The notes under the pieces were generated by a model. The model was not told the origin of the DNA and did no database searches. It saw only the letters and a list, made by a program, of their open reading frames with translations. Of a stretch of DNA of 64,000 nt, positions 41,915 through 50,624 are shown in pieces. Source of the DNA: Peredibacter starrii (lineage in GTDB: Bacteria; Bdellovibrionota; Bacteriovoracia; Bacteriovoracales; Bacteriovoracaceae); contig NZ_CP139487.1 in assembly GCF_034259205.1 (NCBI RefSeq), positions 620,001 to 684,000 of the forward strand, written 5' to 3'. Position numbers and translations under genes: made by a program. Numbering within the stretch: position 1 is the stretch's first letter; each line of letters begins with the position of its first letter.

Positions 41915-42933
41915 TCGAACGTTTTATTCGTAACGAAGATACTCTTAAAAAATGGAGACGATTTAAGTCTCGAAGACTCGCTGTACTTTCTGCTTGGATC
42001 ATTCTGATCGCTTGTTTCTTTAGTTTTACAGCAGAGTTTTGGGCCAACAGCAAGCCTTTGTACTTAAAGTACAATGACACTACTTATTTCCCGGTTTTTA
42101 AAGACTATCATCCGACCCTTTTCGGAGTGGAGAATGCTCTGGTGATGAATTATCGGGATCTTGAATTGGACGAAGATCGTGGGGATTCAGTCATCTGGCC
42201 CGTGATTCAGTGGAACCCTTTTGAATCAAACACTGAAGTCGTGACCTATCCATCTGAACCAACTGGTGAAAACTGGATGGGAACCGATGATCGAGGTCGT
42301 GACATTTTTGCTCGTCTTCTTTATGGGCTTCGTTACTCGATGACCTATTCAATTTGTGTGTGGATTCTGACTTTCGTTGTAGGAACTATTCTGGGTGGAA
42401 TTATGGGTTACTTCGGAGGTCGCACTGACTTCTGGGGACAAAGAATTGTTGAAGTGCTTTCAACCGTACCTCAGTTCTTTTTGTTAATTATTATCATCTC
42501 GATTTTTAAACCGACCCTTTTCTTGCTTGTGCTTCTTTCCAGCCTTTTTGGATGGATCAGTATCAGCTACTACGTAAGAGGTGAGTATTTAAAGAACCGT
42601 AAAAAGGAATTCGTTGAGGCCGCAAAAGCAATTGGTGCTGGTCACACTCGCATTTTCTTTAAGCATCTTTTACCGAACTCTTTGTCTCCCATTATTACGT
42701 TCTCACCATTTGTGATTGCCGGAAATATCACTGCTCTTGCAAGTCTTGATTATCTGGGCTTTGGACTTACTCCTCCAACTCCAAGCTGGGGCGAGCTTTT
42801 AAACCAAGCGCAGAAACACTTTACTGAAGGCTGGTGGCTTGCGGTTTATCCATCTCTGGCACTTTTCTTTACTCTTACGATGTTATCTCTCGTCGGTGAA
42901 GGCGTGAGAGACGCTATGGACCCGAAAGAGTAG
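41911..42933 (+). CDS. Peptide ABC transporter permease, YejE/OppC-like
   Basis: 340 residues. YejE features include a long periplasmic loop after helix 1 (about residues 40-130), the MGTDDRGRDIFARLLYGLR motif and the EAA loop EAAKAIGAGHTRIFFKHLL. Together with YejB it forms the channel. The ATG overlaps the upstream stop. No OppD/OppF/YejF ATPase gene follows; the next gene is an aminotransferase, so the ATPase must come from elsewhere in the genome. Confidence 0.92.
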   Translation: MIERFIRNEDTLKKWRRFKSRRLAVLSAWIILIACFFSFTAEFWANSKPLYLKYNDTTYFPVFKDYHPTLFGVENALVMNYRDLELDEDRGDSVIWPVIQWNPFESNTEVVTYPSEPTGENWMGTDDRGRDIFARLLYGLRYSMTYSICVWILTFVVGTILGGIMGYFGGRTDFWGQRIVEVLSTVPQFFLLIIIISIFKPTLFLLVLLSSLFGWISISYYVRGEYLKNRKKEFVEAAKAIGAGHTRIFFKHLLPNSLSPIITFSPFVIAGNITALASLDYLGFGLTPPTPSWGELLNQAQKHFTEGWWLAVYPSLALFFTLTMLSLVGEGVRDAMDPKE

Positions 42934-42965
42934 AAGTGCTATAAGAATTTCCATAAGAGGTTCCT

Positions 42966-44117
42966 ATGAAAGATACAGCACTCCGAATTGCGGATTTTAA
43001 AGATTCTATTTTTGGCGTTATCTCAAGACTTGCTCGTGAAAATAATGCCGTTAACCTTGGCCAAGGCTTTCCTGATTTCGATGGGCCTGAATGGTTGAAA
43101 GAAGTTGCTTTCCGCAAAATGCAGGAAGGTCATAACCAATACGCGCCTTTCCAAGGAATTGTGGGGCTTCGCCAGGAAGTTTCAAACTATTACAAAAAAT
43201 TCTATTCTCTGAATTATAACCCTGAATCAGAAATCACAATCACAGTGGGTGCAACAGAAGCAATTTATGTGGTCATCACTGCATTGATTAATCCAGGTGA
43301 TGAAGTGATCGTGCTTGAACCATTTTATGACTCTTACGTAGCTTCCATTAAAATGGCGGGTGGTATTCCGGTTCCAGTAACGATGCATGCTCCTGACTTC
43401 ACAATAGATCGTCAAGAACTTGAGAAGGCCATTACCCCAAAAACAAAACTTCTTATTTTGAATAACCCTCACAATCCAACTGGAAAAGTTTGGGCAAAAG
43501 AAGAACTTCTTGATGTGGCCTCAATTGCACAAAAGCATGATCTGTATCTCATGTCGGATGAAGTTTATGAGTTTCTCCTTTTTGATGGTGCGAAACACAT
43601 TCCAACTGCAACTCTGGATGGCATGCTAGAAAGAACGATTACAGTATCTAGTGCAGGAAAAACTTTTGGTCTAACCGGTTGGAAGATTGGTTGGATTTGT
43701 GCCAATGAAAAAGTCACTAGGGCATGTCGCCTGGTTCATCAATATGTGACATTCGCCGTTTCAACTCCTATGCAGGAAGCAGTGGCAGAAGGTCTTACAA
43801 AACTATCTGATTATCTGCCAGGTTTTGTTTCTCTTTATAAGGGGAAGCGCGATCTTTTCTACACTGAGATGAAAAATCTTGGCTTTGAATTCGCCATTCC
43901 GAAAGGCACATATTTTATGATGGTGCCAATTTCAAAGAAGACCGATCTAAAAGACGTGGACTATGCCATGAAACTCATTCAAGAGCGTAAAGTTGCAACA
44001 GTCCCTCCTTCAGCTTTCTATTTAAAGTCTACTGAAGGAGAGAAGTATTTAAGATTTTGTTTTGCAAAGAAAGATGAAACCCTTCGAGCGGCAGCAAAGA
44101 ACTTACAGGGCCTGTAA
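42966..44117 (+). CDS. PLP-dependent aminotransferase class I, YbdL/KAT-like
   Basis: 383 residues. The PLP lysine motif is SSAGKTFGLTGWKIGW; other marks are NNPHNPTGKVW and SDEVYEFLLF. The N-terminus (NLGQGFPDFDGPEW) and overall length match the methionine/kynurenine aminotransferase group (YbdL in E. coli), which transfers the amino group of methionine, aromatic or glutamine substrates to a 2-oxo acid. No signal peptide, so cytoplasmic. AAGAGG precedes the ATG. It may help use amino acids imported by the Yej-like transporter upstream. The 3' end overlaps the convergent HtrA gene by 15 bases. Confidence 0.85.
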   Translation: MKDTALRIADFKDSIFGVISRLARENNAVNLGQGFPDFDGPEWLKEVAFRKMQEGHNQYAPFQGIVGLRQEVSNYYKKFYSLNYNPESEITITVGATEAIYVVITALINPGDEVIVLEPFYDSYVASIKMAGGIPVPVTMHAPDFTIDRQELEKAITPKTKLLILNNPHNPTGKVWAKEELLDVASIAQKHDLYLMSDEVYEFLLFDGAKHIPTATLDGMLERTITVSSAGKTFGLTGWKIGWICANEKVTRACRLVHQYVTFAVSTPMQEAVAEGLTKLSDYLPGFVSLYKGKRDLFYTEMKNLGFEFAIPKGTYFMMVPISKKTDLKDVDYAMKLIQERKVATVPPSAFYLKSTEGEKYLRFCFAKKDETLRAAAKNLQGL

Positions 44118-45134
44118 TTTAACTTTCGTCGCGAGGATCTTTCCTTCGCGACGATACTTAACCATCACTTCATCACCAATTTTCTTAGTTTCAAGCACCT
44201 GGTAAATATCATCGAGATTGTTCACGTCCTGGCCATCAACACTCAGAATAATGTCTCCTAAGTAAGTGCGACCATAACGATCTTGAGTCATGCCTTTGAT
44301 GCCTGCTTTAGCGGCAGAACCTTTCTCATCGACATAAGAAACGATAATGCCCTTATCGTCACCCACAATTCGTCTCTTCATGCTGTCAGGAACAATTCCA
44401 ATCCCAAGGCCCGGGCGAATCACACGGCCATGCTGAATGATTTGTGGCACGATCATTTTGATGGTATCTGCAGGAACTGCGAAACCAAGACCTGCACTTG
44501 AACCGCTGGTTGAGAAAATAACTGTGTTCATCCCGATAAGCTGGGCCGATGAATCAAGAAGCGGTCCACCAGAGTTACCCATGTTAATGGCAGCATCAGT
44601 TTGGATCATGTCGTTGATTTTAACGCCACCAATACCATCAATCTTTCTACCAAGCGCCGAGATCACGCCAGTTGTAAGCGTGTAATCCAGGCCAAAGGGT
44701 GAACCAATCGCGAATGAGTACTGACCCACTTGAAGGTCTTTTGAAGAACCAAACACCACTGGTGAAAGCTTCGCTGGTTTTTCTGTAAGTTTTAAGACCG
44801 CGATATCTTTTTCCGGAGCAGTACCAACAATGGTTGCTTTGTATTGTTTCGGATCGTTGTGGAAAGTAACAACGAACGTGTTACCACCTTGAACCACATG
44901 GAAGTTAGTGATGATGTGACCGTTGCTATCGTAAACAAAACCTGAACCGGCACCTTGAGGAATTTCCACTTCACCATAGAAAGAATTTCTGGCGAGTTTA
45001 ATGTTGGAAACGTTGACGGTACTTGGAACAGCTTTGCGGTAGATATCGATGGTTTTAGTTTCAACCTGGAGAAGTTCAGCGCCCCAGCTCGCCATAGAAA
45101 ATAAGCTCAAAACAATGAAGAGATAAGCTTTCAT
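44103..45134 (-). CDS. Periplasmic trypsin-like serine protease, DegS/DegP family
   Basis: 343 residues. Signal peptide MKAYLFIVLSLFSMASWGAE. Catalytic triad: His79 in ITNFHVVQGG, Asp110 in EKDIAVLKL, Ser188 in NMGNSGGPLLD. One C-terminal PDZ domain (residues about 245-340, with GIIVSYVDEKGSAAKAGI), so the layout is like DegS or HtrA with a single PDZ. Role is envelope protein quality control or stress signalling. The signal peptide has a cleavage site after SWG, so it is probably soluble rather than membrane-anchored like DegS. Convergent with the aminotransferase gene; its 3' end overlaps by 15 bases. Confidence 0.92.
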   Translation of the reverse strand: MKAYLFIVLSLFSMASWGAELLQVETKTIDIYRKAVPSTVNVSNIKLARNSFYGEVEIPQGAGSGFVYDSNGHIITNFHVVQGGNTFVVTFHNDPKQYKATIVGTAPEKDIAVLKLTEKPAKLSPVVFGSSKDLQVGQYSFAIGSPFGLDYTLTTGVISALGRKIDGIGGVKINDMIQTDAAINMGNSGGPLLDSSAQLIGMNTVIFSTSGSSAGLGFAVPADTIKMIVPQIIQHGRVIRPGLGIGIVPDSMKRRIVGDDKGIIVSYVDEKGSAAKAGIKGMTQDRYGRTYLGDIILSVDGQDVNNLDDIYQVLETKKIGDEVMVKYRREGKILATKVKLQAL

Positions 45135-45210
45135 TTACGACTCCTTACTTTGACTATTACAGCCCGAAAAGTATAATATGTTTAAATTAAACCCCCAAGA
45201 GGAATTCCCC

Positions 45211-46140
45211 ATGACGATGGTCAGCAATCCGCCAGAAATTAAGTACTTCAATCGTATGACCAATAAGACTGAAGTGGAAAAAGTCTATGGTGATGGGTTC
45301 ATTAAATTTCTTTATAGCTCTGCCTTAGGGCATCAAGTTGGTACGGTTTTTACTAACAAATATTTCAGCAAAATCTACGGTGCTTTTCAGGATCTTCCAT
45401 CAAGTCACAGTAAGGTTCGTCCTTTCGTAGAAAAATTTAATATCTCAATTGATGATTACGAGCCAGGCACACGTCCGGCCCTTGACCCAAGAGACTCATA
45501 CCGTACGTTCAATGAATTCTTCATCCGCCGTTTTAAACTTGGTAAGCGTTCATTTGTAGCTGAACCAAATCGCATGCCCGCTTTCGCTGAGGCCCGCTAC
45601 GTTGGTTTCGATGCTGTTAATGAAAGAGATACATATCCAGTGAAGGGACAATACCTTTTGGCGAAAGATCTGGTTGGAAATGATCAAGTGGCAAAGATTT
45701 TTGAAGGTGGTCCATTAGTGATCGCTCGTCTTTGTCCGGTTGATTACCACCGCTATCATTACCCTGATAACGGCAAGGTATTGGACAACTTCCGCGTACC
45801 AGGTGCTTACGATTCAGTGAACCCACTGGCACTTAAATACAAAAACCAAATCTTCATTAAGAACGAGCGCCACGTTTCAATCCTTCAAACGGAAAACTTT
45901 GGTCGCCTTGCTTACATCGAAGTAGGTGCTATTTGTGTTGGTAAGATTATTCAATCTCACCGTTGGAACAAACCGTTCATGCGCGGAGAAGAAAAAGGTT
46001 ACTTCTTATTTGGTGGATCAACAGTTGTTCTACTAGGGGAGAAAGGGGCCTGGAAACCTTCGGCGGATATTCTTGCCAATACTGCTAAAGGTATTGAGAC
46101 TTATTTACATCTTGGCACTGAAGTCGCGGTTAAAAACTAA
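45211..46140 (+). CDS. psd: Phosphatidylserine decarboxylase
   Basis: About 309 residues from the ATG at 45211 (AAGAGGA 8 bases ahead; the frame is open to 45178). The processing site is FGGSTVVLL: a GGST in place of the common LGST, with the Ser giving the pyruvoyl group after self-cleavage. Other family marks are IARLCPVDYHRYHYPDNGKV (His residues of the active site) and VGAICVGKI. It makes phosphatidylethanolamine from phosphatidylserine at the inner membrane. The longer N-terminal region (YRTFNEFFIRRFKLGKRSF) is typical of the type II (PSD2-like) group. Convergent with the EEP-family gene, overlap 11 bases. Confidence 0.88.
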   Translation: MTMVSNPPEIKYFNRMTNKTEVEKVYGDGFIKFLYSSALGHQVGTVFTNKYFSKIYGAFQDLPSSHSKVRPFVEKFNISIDDYEPGTRPALDPRDSYRTFNEFFIRRFKLGKRSFVAEPNRMPAFAEARYVGFDAVNERDTYPVKGQYLLAKDLVGNDQVAKIFEGGPLVIARLCPVDYHRYHYPDNGKVLDNFRVPGAYDSVNPLALKYKNQIFIKNERHVSILQTENFGRLAYIEVGAICVGKIIQSHRWNKPFMRGEEKGYFLFGGSTVVLLGEKGAWKPSADILANTAKGIETYLHLGTEVAVKN

Positions 46141-46903
46141 GATTACAAATCACTGGGAAGTGGTCGGTAGGATATCTGCCGTCCACAGTCCCCTTGTCCA
46201 TCACACAGTTCTCAATCTTTGCTTTCTTGTCCACCATCACCCAATCAATTCTAGAACCATTTTGACATTCACCACTAAAAGCATGGTGGGAAGTTTCTTC
46301 GGTTTTATTGAATAATGACCAGGCATCTTGGAGATTCGGAAATTCTTGTTCAAGAACCTTACGAACTTCACTCTGAGGCGAGTCGTTGAAGTCTCCCGTA
46401 ATGAAGAGCAGAGAATTTTCGTTCCAGAAACGTTTAATCTCTTTAATGAGCACCTTTACCTGGTTCACCCTGGTCTGAGGCTTCACATGATCTAAATGCG
46501 TATTAATCACGAAGAAATTTGTTTTTGAGTTCTTAGGCTGAAGTTTCACCCAAGTCATAAGGCGAGGAAACATACTTTCAAACGAAAGACTCCCTGCGAC
46601 TCCCGGAGTTTCAGAAAGCCACAAATCCTCGCTCTTCAAAATTTCAAAGCGGTCCTTCTTAACAAAGATCGTTGGATACATTCTTTCCTTAATCCAAGAT
46701 CGATGTGAGTCGATGATAAGAAAATCACCGAGTAGGGTCTCAAAGTCTTTTAACTGGGTGTATCGACCTTCTTGGGTCGCGATAATATCGGGATTATGCT
46801 TGAGGAGAGTTTCGGTCAGGATATTTCTGCGATGAGGCCAAGCATTGGCCCCATCGGCAGGATTATCAAAACGAATGTTGCAGCTTATAAGACAGAACTC
46901 CAT
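46130..46903 (-). CDS. Endonuclease/exonuclease/phosphatase family protein
   Basis: 257 residues. The EEP (DNase I-like) marks are LISCNIRFDNPADG, DIIATQEG (metal-binding Glu), VINTHLDHVKPQTR, LFITGDFNDSP (catalytic Asp and Asn) and TDHFPVICNLSF (Asp-His). There is no signal peptide. Family members cleave phosphodiesters in DNA, RNA, lipids or nucleotide sugars, so the substrate is open. Convergent overlap with psd by 11 bases. A possible start at the ATG at 46901-46903 gives MEFCLISCNIRF. Confidence 0.85.
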   Translation of the reverse strand: MEFCLISCNIRFDNPADGANAWPHRRNILTETLLKHNPDIIATQEGRYTQLKDFETLLGDFLIIDSHRSWIKERMYPTIFVKKDRFEILKSEDLWLSETPGVAGSLSFESMFPRLMTWVKLQPKNSKTNFFVINTHLDHVKPQTRVNQVKVLIKEIKRFWNENSLLFITGDFNDSPQSEVRKVLEQEFPNLQDAWSLFNKTEETSHHAFSGECQNGSRIDWVMVDKKAKIENCVMDKGTVDGRYPTDHFPVICNLSF

Positions 46904-46921
46904 TAATAAATTATATTGCTT

Positions 46922-48274
46922 TTAGTTAAGCTTCTCAACATAGCTCTCTATTTCCAGACTGAATTTTGCCTCTTCATTTGTAGACACAGGGGGGCTAATG
47001 ACATGTTTGTTGCCTGAATCACATTTAACCGTGTTTTGACCGGTTATTTTAAAAGTTGTCGCAGGTCTATTTGGAAGACTTAATTTGATCTCGTTTTCAG
47101 TCGTAGCTGCTTTAATATTCAGATAACTCCCTTTCTCATCATATTCTTCCTGATATTGAAATTCTTTTCCATGCAGGCCAAGTTCTCCAATGACTTCCCA
47201 TGCAAGGGGAGCCTCAGGAGCGAGATTTTCAAATAATGTCAGAAAGTGAGTACAGTATGACCAAGATCTACCATTACCTTCTCTTCCTCCACCGCCACCT
47301 TCTGAATGTTTAGTTTGTTTTTGGTCCGGACGAAATTTTCTCATTGTTCTAGATGGTCTAATCTTCAAGTAAATTTGAGGCAAATTTTTATTATCAATCT
47401 TCAACTCATTTAACGTTTTCCCGTTTTCACGTGAAACCACTTGTTTGGTGATAGTGAAGCGCTTTTTGAACAACTCCGATAGATTTTGAATCTCAGAATA
47501 TACCAGTGCCTTGTCGCCATTTTTAAAGTGGCGATAGAACCATGTTTTGTTACTTATTTCCTTAGCATGAAAAAATAAATCGTCTTCCTTGATTTCCGTT
47601 GATTGGTAAATCTTTAAATCTTTTAGAAGTTCCTCGAATTCGTGTTGTTTTGAAACATAAAGAACGCGGCTCTTCGATTCCTCTCCAAGAAATACCCGGT
47701 AGGTTTTTCTCGTCACCGTTATGTCTTCACTGGCCTCAAACCCCGATGCTTTTTTTGCATATTTTTTAGTAAGAATGAAATGTGCATTGCCTTCCATGAT
47801 GAGTTTTAGATCACTAGATGTAAGTTCAAAACTCACAAATTTTTTCCATTCAGTAACAAAAAACTTTCTACTGTCGTGTGAAAAATAGATTTCGTCTGGA
47901 TGGCTGTTCGTCTCATTAAATTGCAGACTGACTTTGTAGAGATTTGACTTGAATTCAAGTTTAGGAGCATTCTCCATTAATATTTTAGATCCTTCAGAGA
48001 AGTACTTTGTCTCAGAAATCTTCTTTTCTGAGGCAGTAATAACTTCAGAAGCATTCATGGTTTGATTGTTGAAATCTACTTCAAGAATTCCATTATGTTG
48101 AACCAGCAGTTTGCCTTTCATACTTCCAATGGTTTCCACATTGGCGATATAATTATCGCCATCCAGTTCATTAGCGTTCACAATTTGATCGCCATCATTA
48201 TCTCTGAGATCCAAGGCCTTTGGTTCCTGATGCTTTCCACAAGAAATGATGAGAAGAAAAATTAACCAACGCAT
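46922..48274 (-). CDS. Lipoprotein of unknown function, 450 aa
   Basis: From the ATG at 48272-48274 (GGGAG six bases ahead) the protein begins MRWLIFLLIISCGKHQE, a lipoprotein signal with lipobox IISC. Just after it DNDGDQIVNANELDGDNY resembles a calcium-binding DxDGD loop of the thrombospondin-3/dockerin type. The body is beta-rich and Lys-rich (YKVSLQFNETNSHPDEIYFS, VFLGEESKSRVLYVSKQHEF), with a Gly-rich stretch (EGGGGGREGNGRSW) near residue 340. No enzyme motif. The ATG lies next to the stop of the HTH gene upstream, and a run of three regulators precedes it, so it may be controlled by them. Surface or outer-membrane location likely. Confidence 0.7.
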   Translation of the reverse strand: MRWLIFLLIISCGKHQEPKALDLRDNDGDQIVNANELDGDNYIANVETIGSMKGKLLVQHNGILEVDFNNQTMNASEVITASEKKISETKYFSEGSKILMENAPKLEFKSNLYKVSLQFNETNSHPDEIYFSHDSRKFFVTEWKKFVSFELTSSDLKLIMEGNAHFILTKKYAKKASGFEASEDITVTRKTYRVFLGEESKSRVLYVSKQHEFEELLKDLKIYQSTEIKEDDLFFHAKEISNKTWFYRHFKNGDKALVYSEIQNLSELFKKRFTITKQVVSRENGKTLNELKIDNKNLPQIYLKIRPSRTMRKFRPDQKQTKHSEGGGGGREGNGRSWSYCTHFLTLFENLAPEAPLAWEVIGELGLHGKEFQYQEEYDEKGSYLNIKAATTENEIKLSLPNRPATTFKITGQNTVKCDSGNKHVISPPVSTNEEAKFSLEIESYVEKLN

Positions 48275-48275
48275 A

Positions 48276-48755
48276 TTATCTCCCTGCCACAACTTGATTC
48301 ATGAGGGAGTGAACTTCACCAACACCCCAAAAAACAACTTTACGGTCTTTTACTGCGACTTCATTTTGAGCTTTCTTGTGAGCATCCTGAAGAAAAGAGT
48401 CCAGGTTTGATAGCATAGCTAAAAAGATCTTTTCATCTCTTGCATCCATCGCCACTTTTTGGAAACGGAATACACGGTTCTCTTTTTGCTCTAGAACTGC
48501 TTCAATAAGTTCCAATGATTCGGCCTGCTTTGCCTCAATCCCATTGATCTCTTCCATCATAAGAGGAGAGATGTTTTGATTAATTTGATAAGTCTGGCCC
48601 GAGGTCGATAAAACTCCACGGATGATGAGGGCCTGTAGAATGTTGAAACAAACATTCTCATGAAGTCCTGACTGAGAATAAATTTCTTCAAAACTTAAAC
48701 TCTTTTTTCCAAGACACTCAAGAACGATTCTTTCTAATGATGATAGACCTTTCAT
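48276..48755 (-). CDS. Winged-helix-like regulator, 159 aa
   Basis: The N-terminal 60 residues look like a winged helix: LSSLERIVLECLGKKSLSFE, then IYSQSGLHENVCFNILQALI and RGVLSTSGQTYQIN as the wing. A helical second half follows. AGGAGA precedes the ATG. It starts 10 bases after the second HTH gene and ends at the lipoprotein gene. It probably acts with the neighbouring HTH protein in a small regulatory set. No catalytic motif. Confidence 0.6.
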   Translation of the reverse strand: MKGLSSLERIVLECLGKKSLSFEEIYSQSGLHENVCFNILQALIIRGVLSTSGQTYQINQNISPLMMEEINGIEAKQAESLELIEAVLEQKENRVFRFQKVAMDARDEKIFLAMLSNLDSFLQDAHKKAQNEVAVKDRKVVFWGVGEVHSLMNQVVAGR

Positions 48756-48765
48756 AAAAATCTCC

Positions 48766-49113
48766 TTAGGCCATTACCGCATCTTGGAACACAGAGCGGA
48801 TATAAGTGCGTGAATAACGTTTATTAGTAATTTTTCTTTCAATGTAATCAGCAAGCTTACCCAGTTCGTCGTTTGTAAGTAGAGAAGAGGCCTCATCCAT
48901 TGCTGTGTTCAGACGGTGGTAACTTGGGCTCTCGGCAATCTTATCTGTGATTGCTTTTTCGAAGGCCTCGAGTTCTCCGACTTTCATGTTTTTTCCATTG
49001 AAAAGTCGGAAAACGCGGGTGATTTGGATACCTGTACGGTCTGAGATTTCACGAAGAGTTTCTTCTGGGAAGAACTGGCGGTAGCGTTGGAGGGTCTTAT
49101 TTTGTAAAGTCAT
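48766..49113 (-). CDS. Small HTH protein, 115 aa
   Basis: Residues about 17-55 form a helix-turn-helix: ETLREISDRTGIQITRVFRL followed by FNGKNMKVGELEAFEKAI, close to XRE-type spacing. The C-terminal part is helical and basic (IERKITNKRYSRTYIRSVF). AGGAGC precedes the ATG. It follows the sigma-54 activator gene by 54 bases and is read with the winged-helix protein and lipoprotein genes. Function not known; DNA binding is inferred. Confidence 0.6.
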   Translation of the reverse strand: MTLQNKTLQRYRQFFPEETLREISDRTGIQITRVFRLFNGKNMKVGELEAFEKAITDKIAESPSYHRLNTAMDEASSLLTNDELGKLADYIERKITNKRYSRTYIRSVFQDAVMA

Positions 49114-49167
49114 TAGTTGCTCCTGTTAGGGTTATGATGGAAACCCCTAGAGCAAGGACCGTGCCAA

Positions 49168-50490
49168 CTAAAACTGGAGTTTATTTTCCTGGAGGATGCG
49201 GTAGAAAGCGGAGCTGGAGATTTTAAGATCTTTGATACAAGCGGTGATTTTTCCGTTATTTCTTTTCATGGCCTCTTCCACGGCCTTTCTTTCAATCATG
49301 TTGATATACGACTTCAGACCATGCTGGAAAACATGCTCTTCCCATTCTTCTTGAGAAGATTGAAATTTGGTTTCTAGGCCCAGCATTTTACTAACAATTT
49401 GTGAATCAATGATTCCCGAGCCACCTTGAGAAAAGCGCTCACAGGTCTTTCTTAATTCACGGATATTTCCGGGCCATGCATGCTTTTTTAGTAATTGAAT
49501 GGCATCCGGCTTAATCACGTATCTACGAGGAGAAAGGGCCTGGAAATGACGAAGTAAAAGATCAATATCGTTAGGTCTTTCTGAAAGAGATTTTAAGTGG
49601 AATTGGAATCCGCTGATTCGATGGAAGAAATCCTCTCTGAATTCTTTCTTGGCCATTTTATCTTTCAGGTCCTCACAAGTCGCGGTTATGAGAGTAAAAT
49701 CTGCTTTAACCGGGGTTGAAGAACCCACGGGATAGAAAGTCTTCTCATCAAGGGCCTTAAGAAGCTTCTGTTGCATGGCCATGGGCATAGTCGCAACCTC
49801 ATCCAGGAAGAGGGTTCCTCCATGAGCGAGCTTCAATTTCCCATCTTTCTTCTGATCGGCACCAGTGAAAGCGCCCTTTTCATGACCGAATAATTCTGAT
49901 TCCAACAAGTTCTCGGCAACTTCTGAGCAGTTTAAATGAACGAGATTGGCCTCAGGATGAGTAATTTCATGAATGAGTTTTCCCAGTAAACTTTTACCCG
50001 TACCGGTCGGACCTGAAATAAAGAGCGTCTGATTTTTCCAGTTTATCTCTGCGAGCTTCTTGAATTCGGAAATGAGGTCCTCGTCCTGAGTGATAAATTC
50101 ATCTTTGAGGATCTTTTCAAATTTGGCCTGCTTGGCCTGGATAAACTTCTGAATATAAACAGGAAGCTGGTCCTTTAATTTGAATTTTGAAAGGTAGTGC
50201 TTGGCCCCTAAGGTATAGGCCTTTTCAATGGTTTCATCGCCCTCATAGGAACTCACTACAATACAATGAGAGCCCTTTTTAACGATTTCTGAAATGAGAT
50301 CCACTCCAGAGCCTTCACCAAGCTCAATGTCGGTTAAAACGATGTCGTAGGGCCTTATAGCGAGCTTCTCACGGGCAGACTTAATGTCCTCAGCTTCTTC
50401 AATGATCCCAAAAGGCTGCAGTATTTCCCGCAAATTGAGGCGGGCATACTTATCGTCTTCAATAATGAGAAAACTCAGATGGGACTTCAT
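49168..50490 (-). CDS. Sigma-54-dependent response regulator, NtrC family
   Basis: 440 residues. The N-terminal receiver has the acidic pocket (FLIIEDDKYAR) and phospho-acceptor Asp in DIVLTDIELGEGSG, with Lys in LSKF. The AAA+ core has Walker A GPTGTGKSLLGK, the sigma-54 contact loop GHEKGAFTGADQK, GGTLFLDEVATMP (Walker B) and HAWPGNIRELRKT. A Fis-type HTH ends the protein (NNGKITACIKDLKISSSAFY). It should drive sigma-54 promoters in response to a histidine kinase that is not in the window. The gene lies beside a dyad-rich intergenic region; I found no clear GG-N10-GC element nearby. Confidence 0.93.
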   Translation of the reverse strand: MKSHLSFLIIEDDKYARLNLREILQPFGIIEEAEDIKSAREKLAIRPYDIVLTDIELGEGSGVDLISEIVKKGSHCIVVSSYEGDETIEKAYTLGAKHYLSKFKLKDQLPVYIQKFIQAKQAKFEKILKDEFITQDEDLISEFKKLAEINWKNQTLFISGPTGTGKSLLGKLIHEITHPEANLVHLNCSEVAENLLESELFGHEKGAFTGADQKKDGKLKLAHGGTLFLDEVATMPMAMQQKLLKALDEKTFYPVGSSTPVKADFTLITATCEDLKDKMAKKEFREDFFHRISGFQFHLKSLSERPNDIDLLLRHFQALSPRRYVIKPDAIQLLKKHAWPGNIRELRKTCERFSQGGSGIIDSQIVSKMLGLETKFQSSQEEWEEHVFQHGLKSYINMIERKAVEEAMKRNNGKITACIKDLKISSSAFYRILQENKLQF

Positions 50491-50509
50491 ACCTAGTTTG
50501 TAATCCTGA

Positions 50510-50550
50510 AATATTCCGATTTCAAATACTGGATTCGGAATCCGAATATT
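50510..50550. promoter_or_regulatory. Extended inverted repeat between the sigma-54 regulator and nagB genes
   Basis: ATTCGGAATCCGAAT (50533-50547) is a perfect 15-base palindrome. It is part of a larger dyad in which AATATTC (50510-50516) mirrors GAATATT (50544-50550). The region has three copies of a CCGAAT-like half-site, so it could bind a multimeric repressor. It lies in the divergent promoter region, so it could regulate either gene. Confidence 0.55.
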
Positions 50551-50624
50551 TTACAGAGGTGAGCCTTGTATGACCCTTGAGGGCAGATTACTATCTTATT
50601 GAAAGATGTTTGAGATGAGGGACC

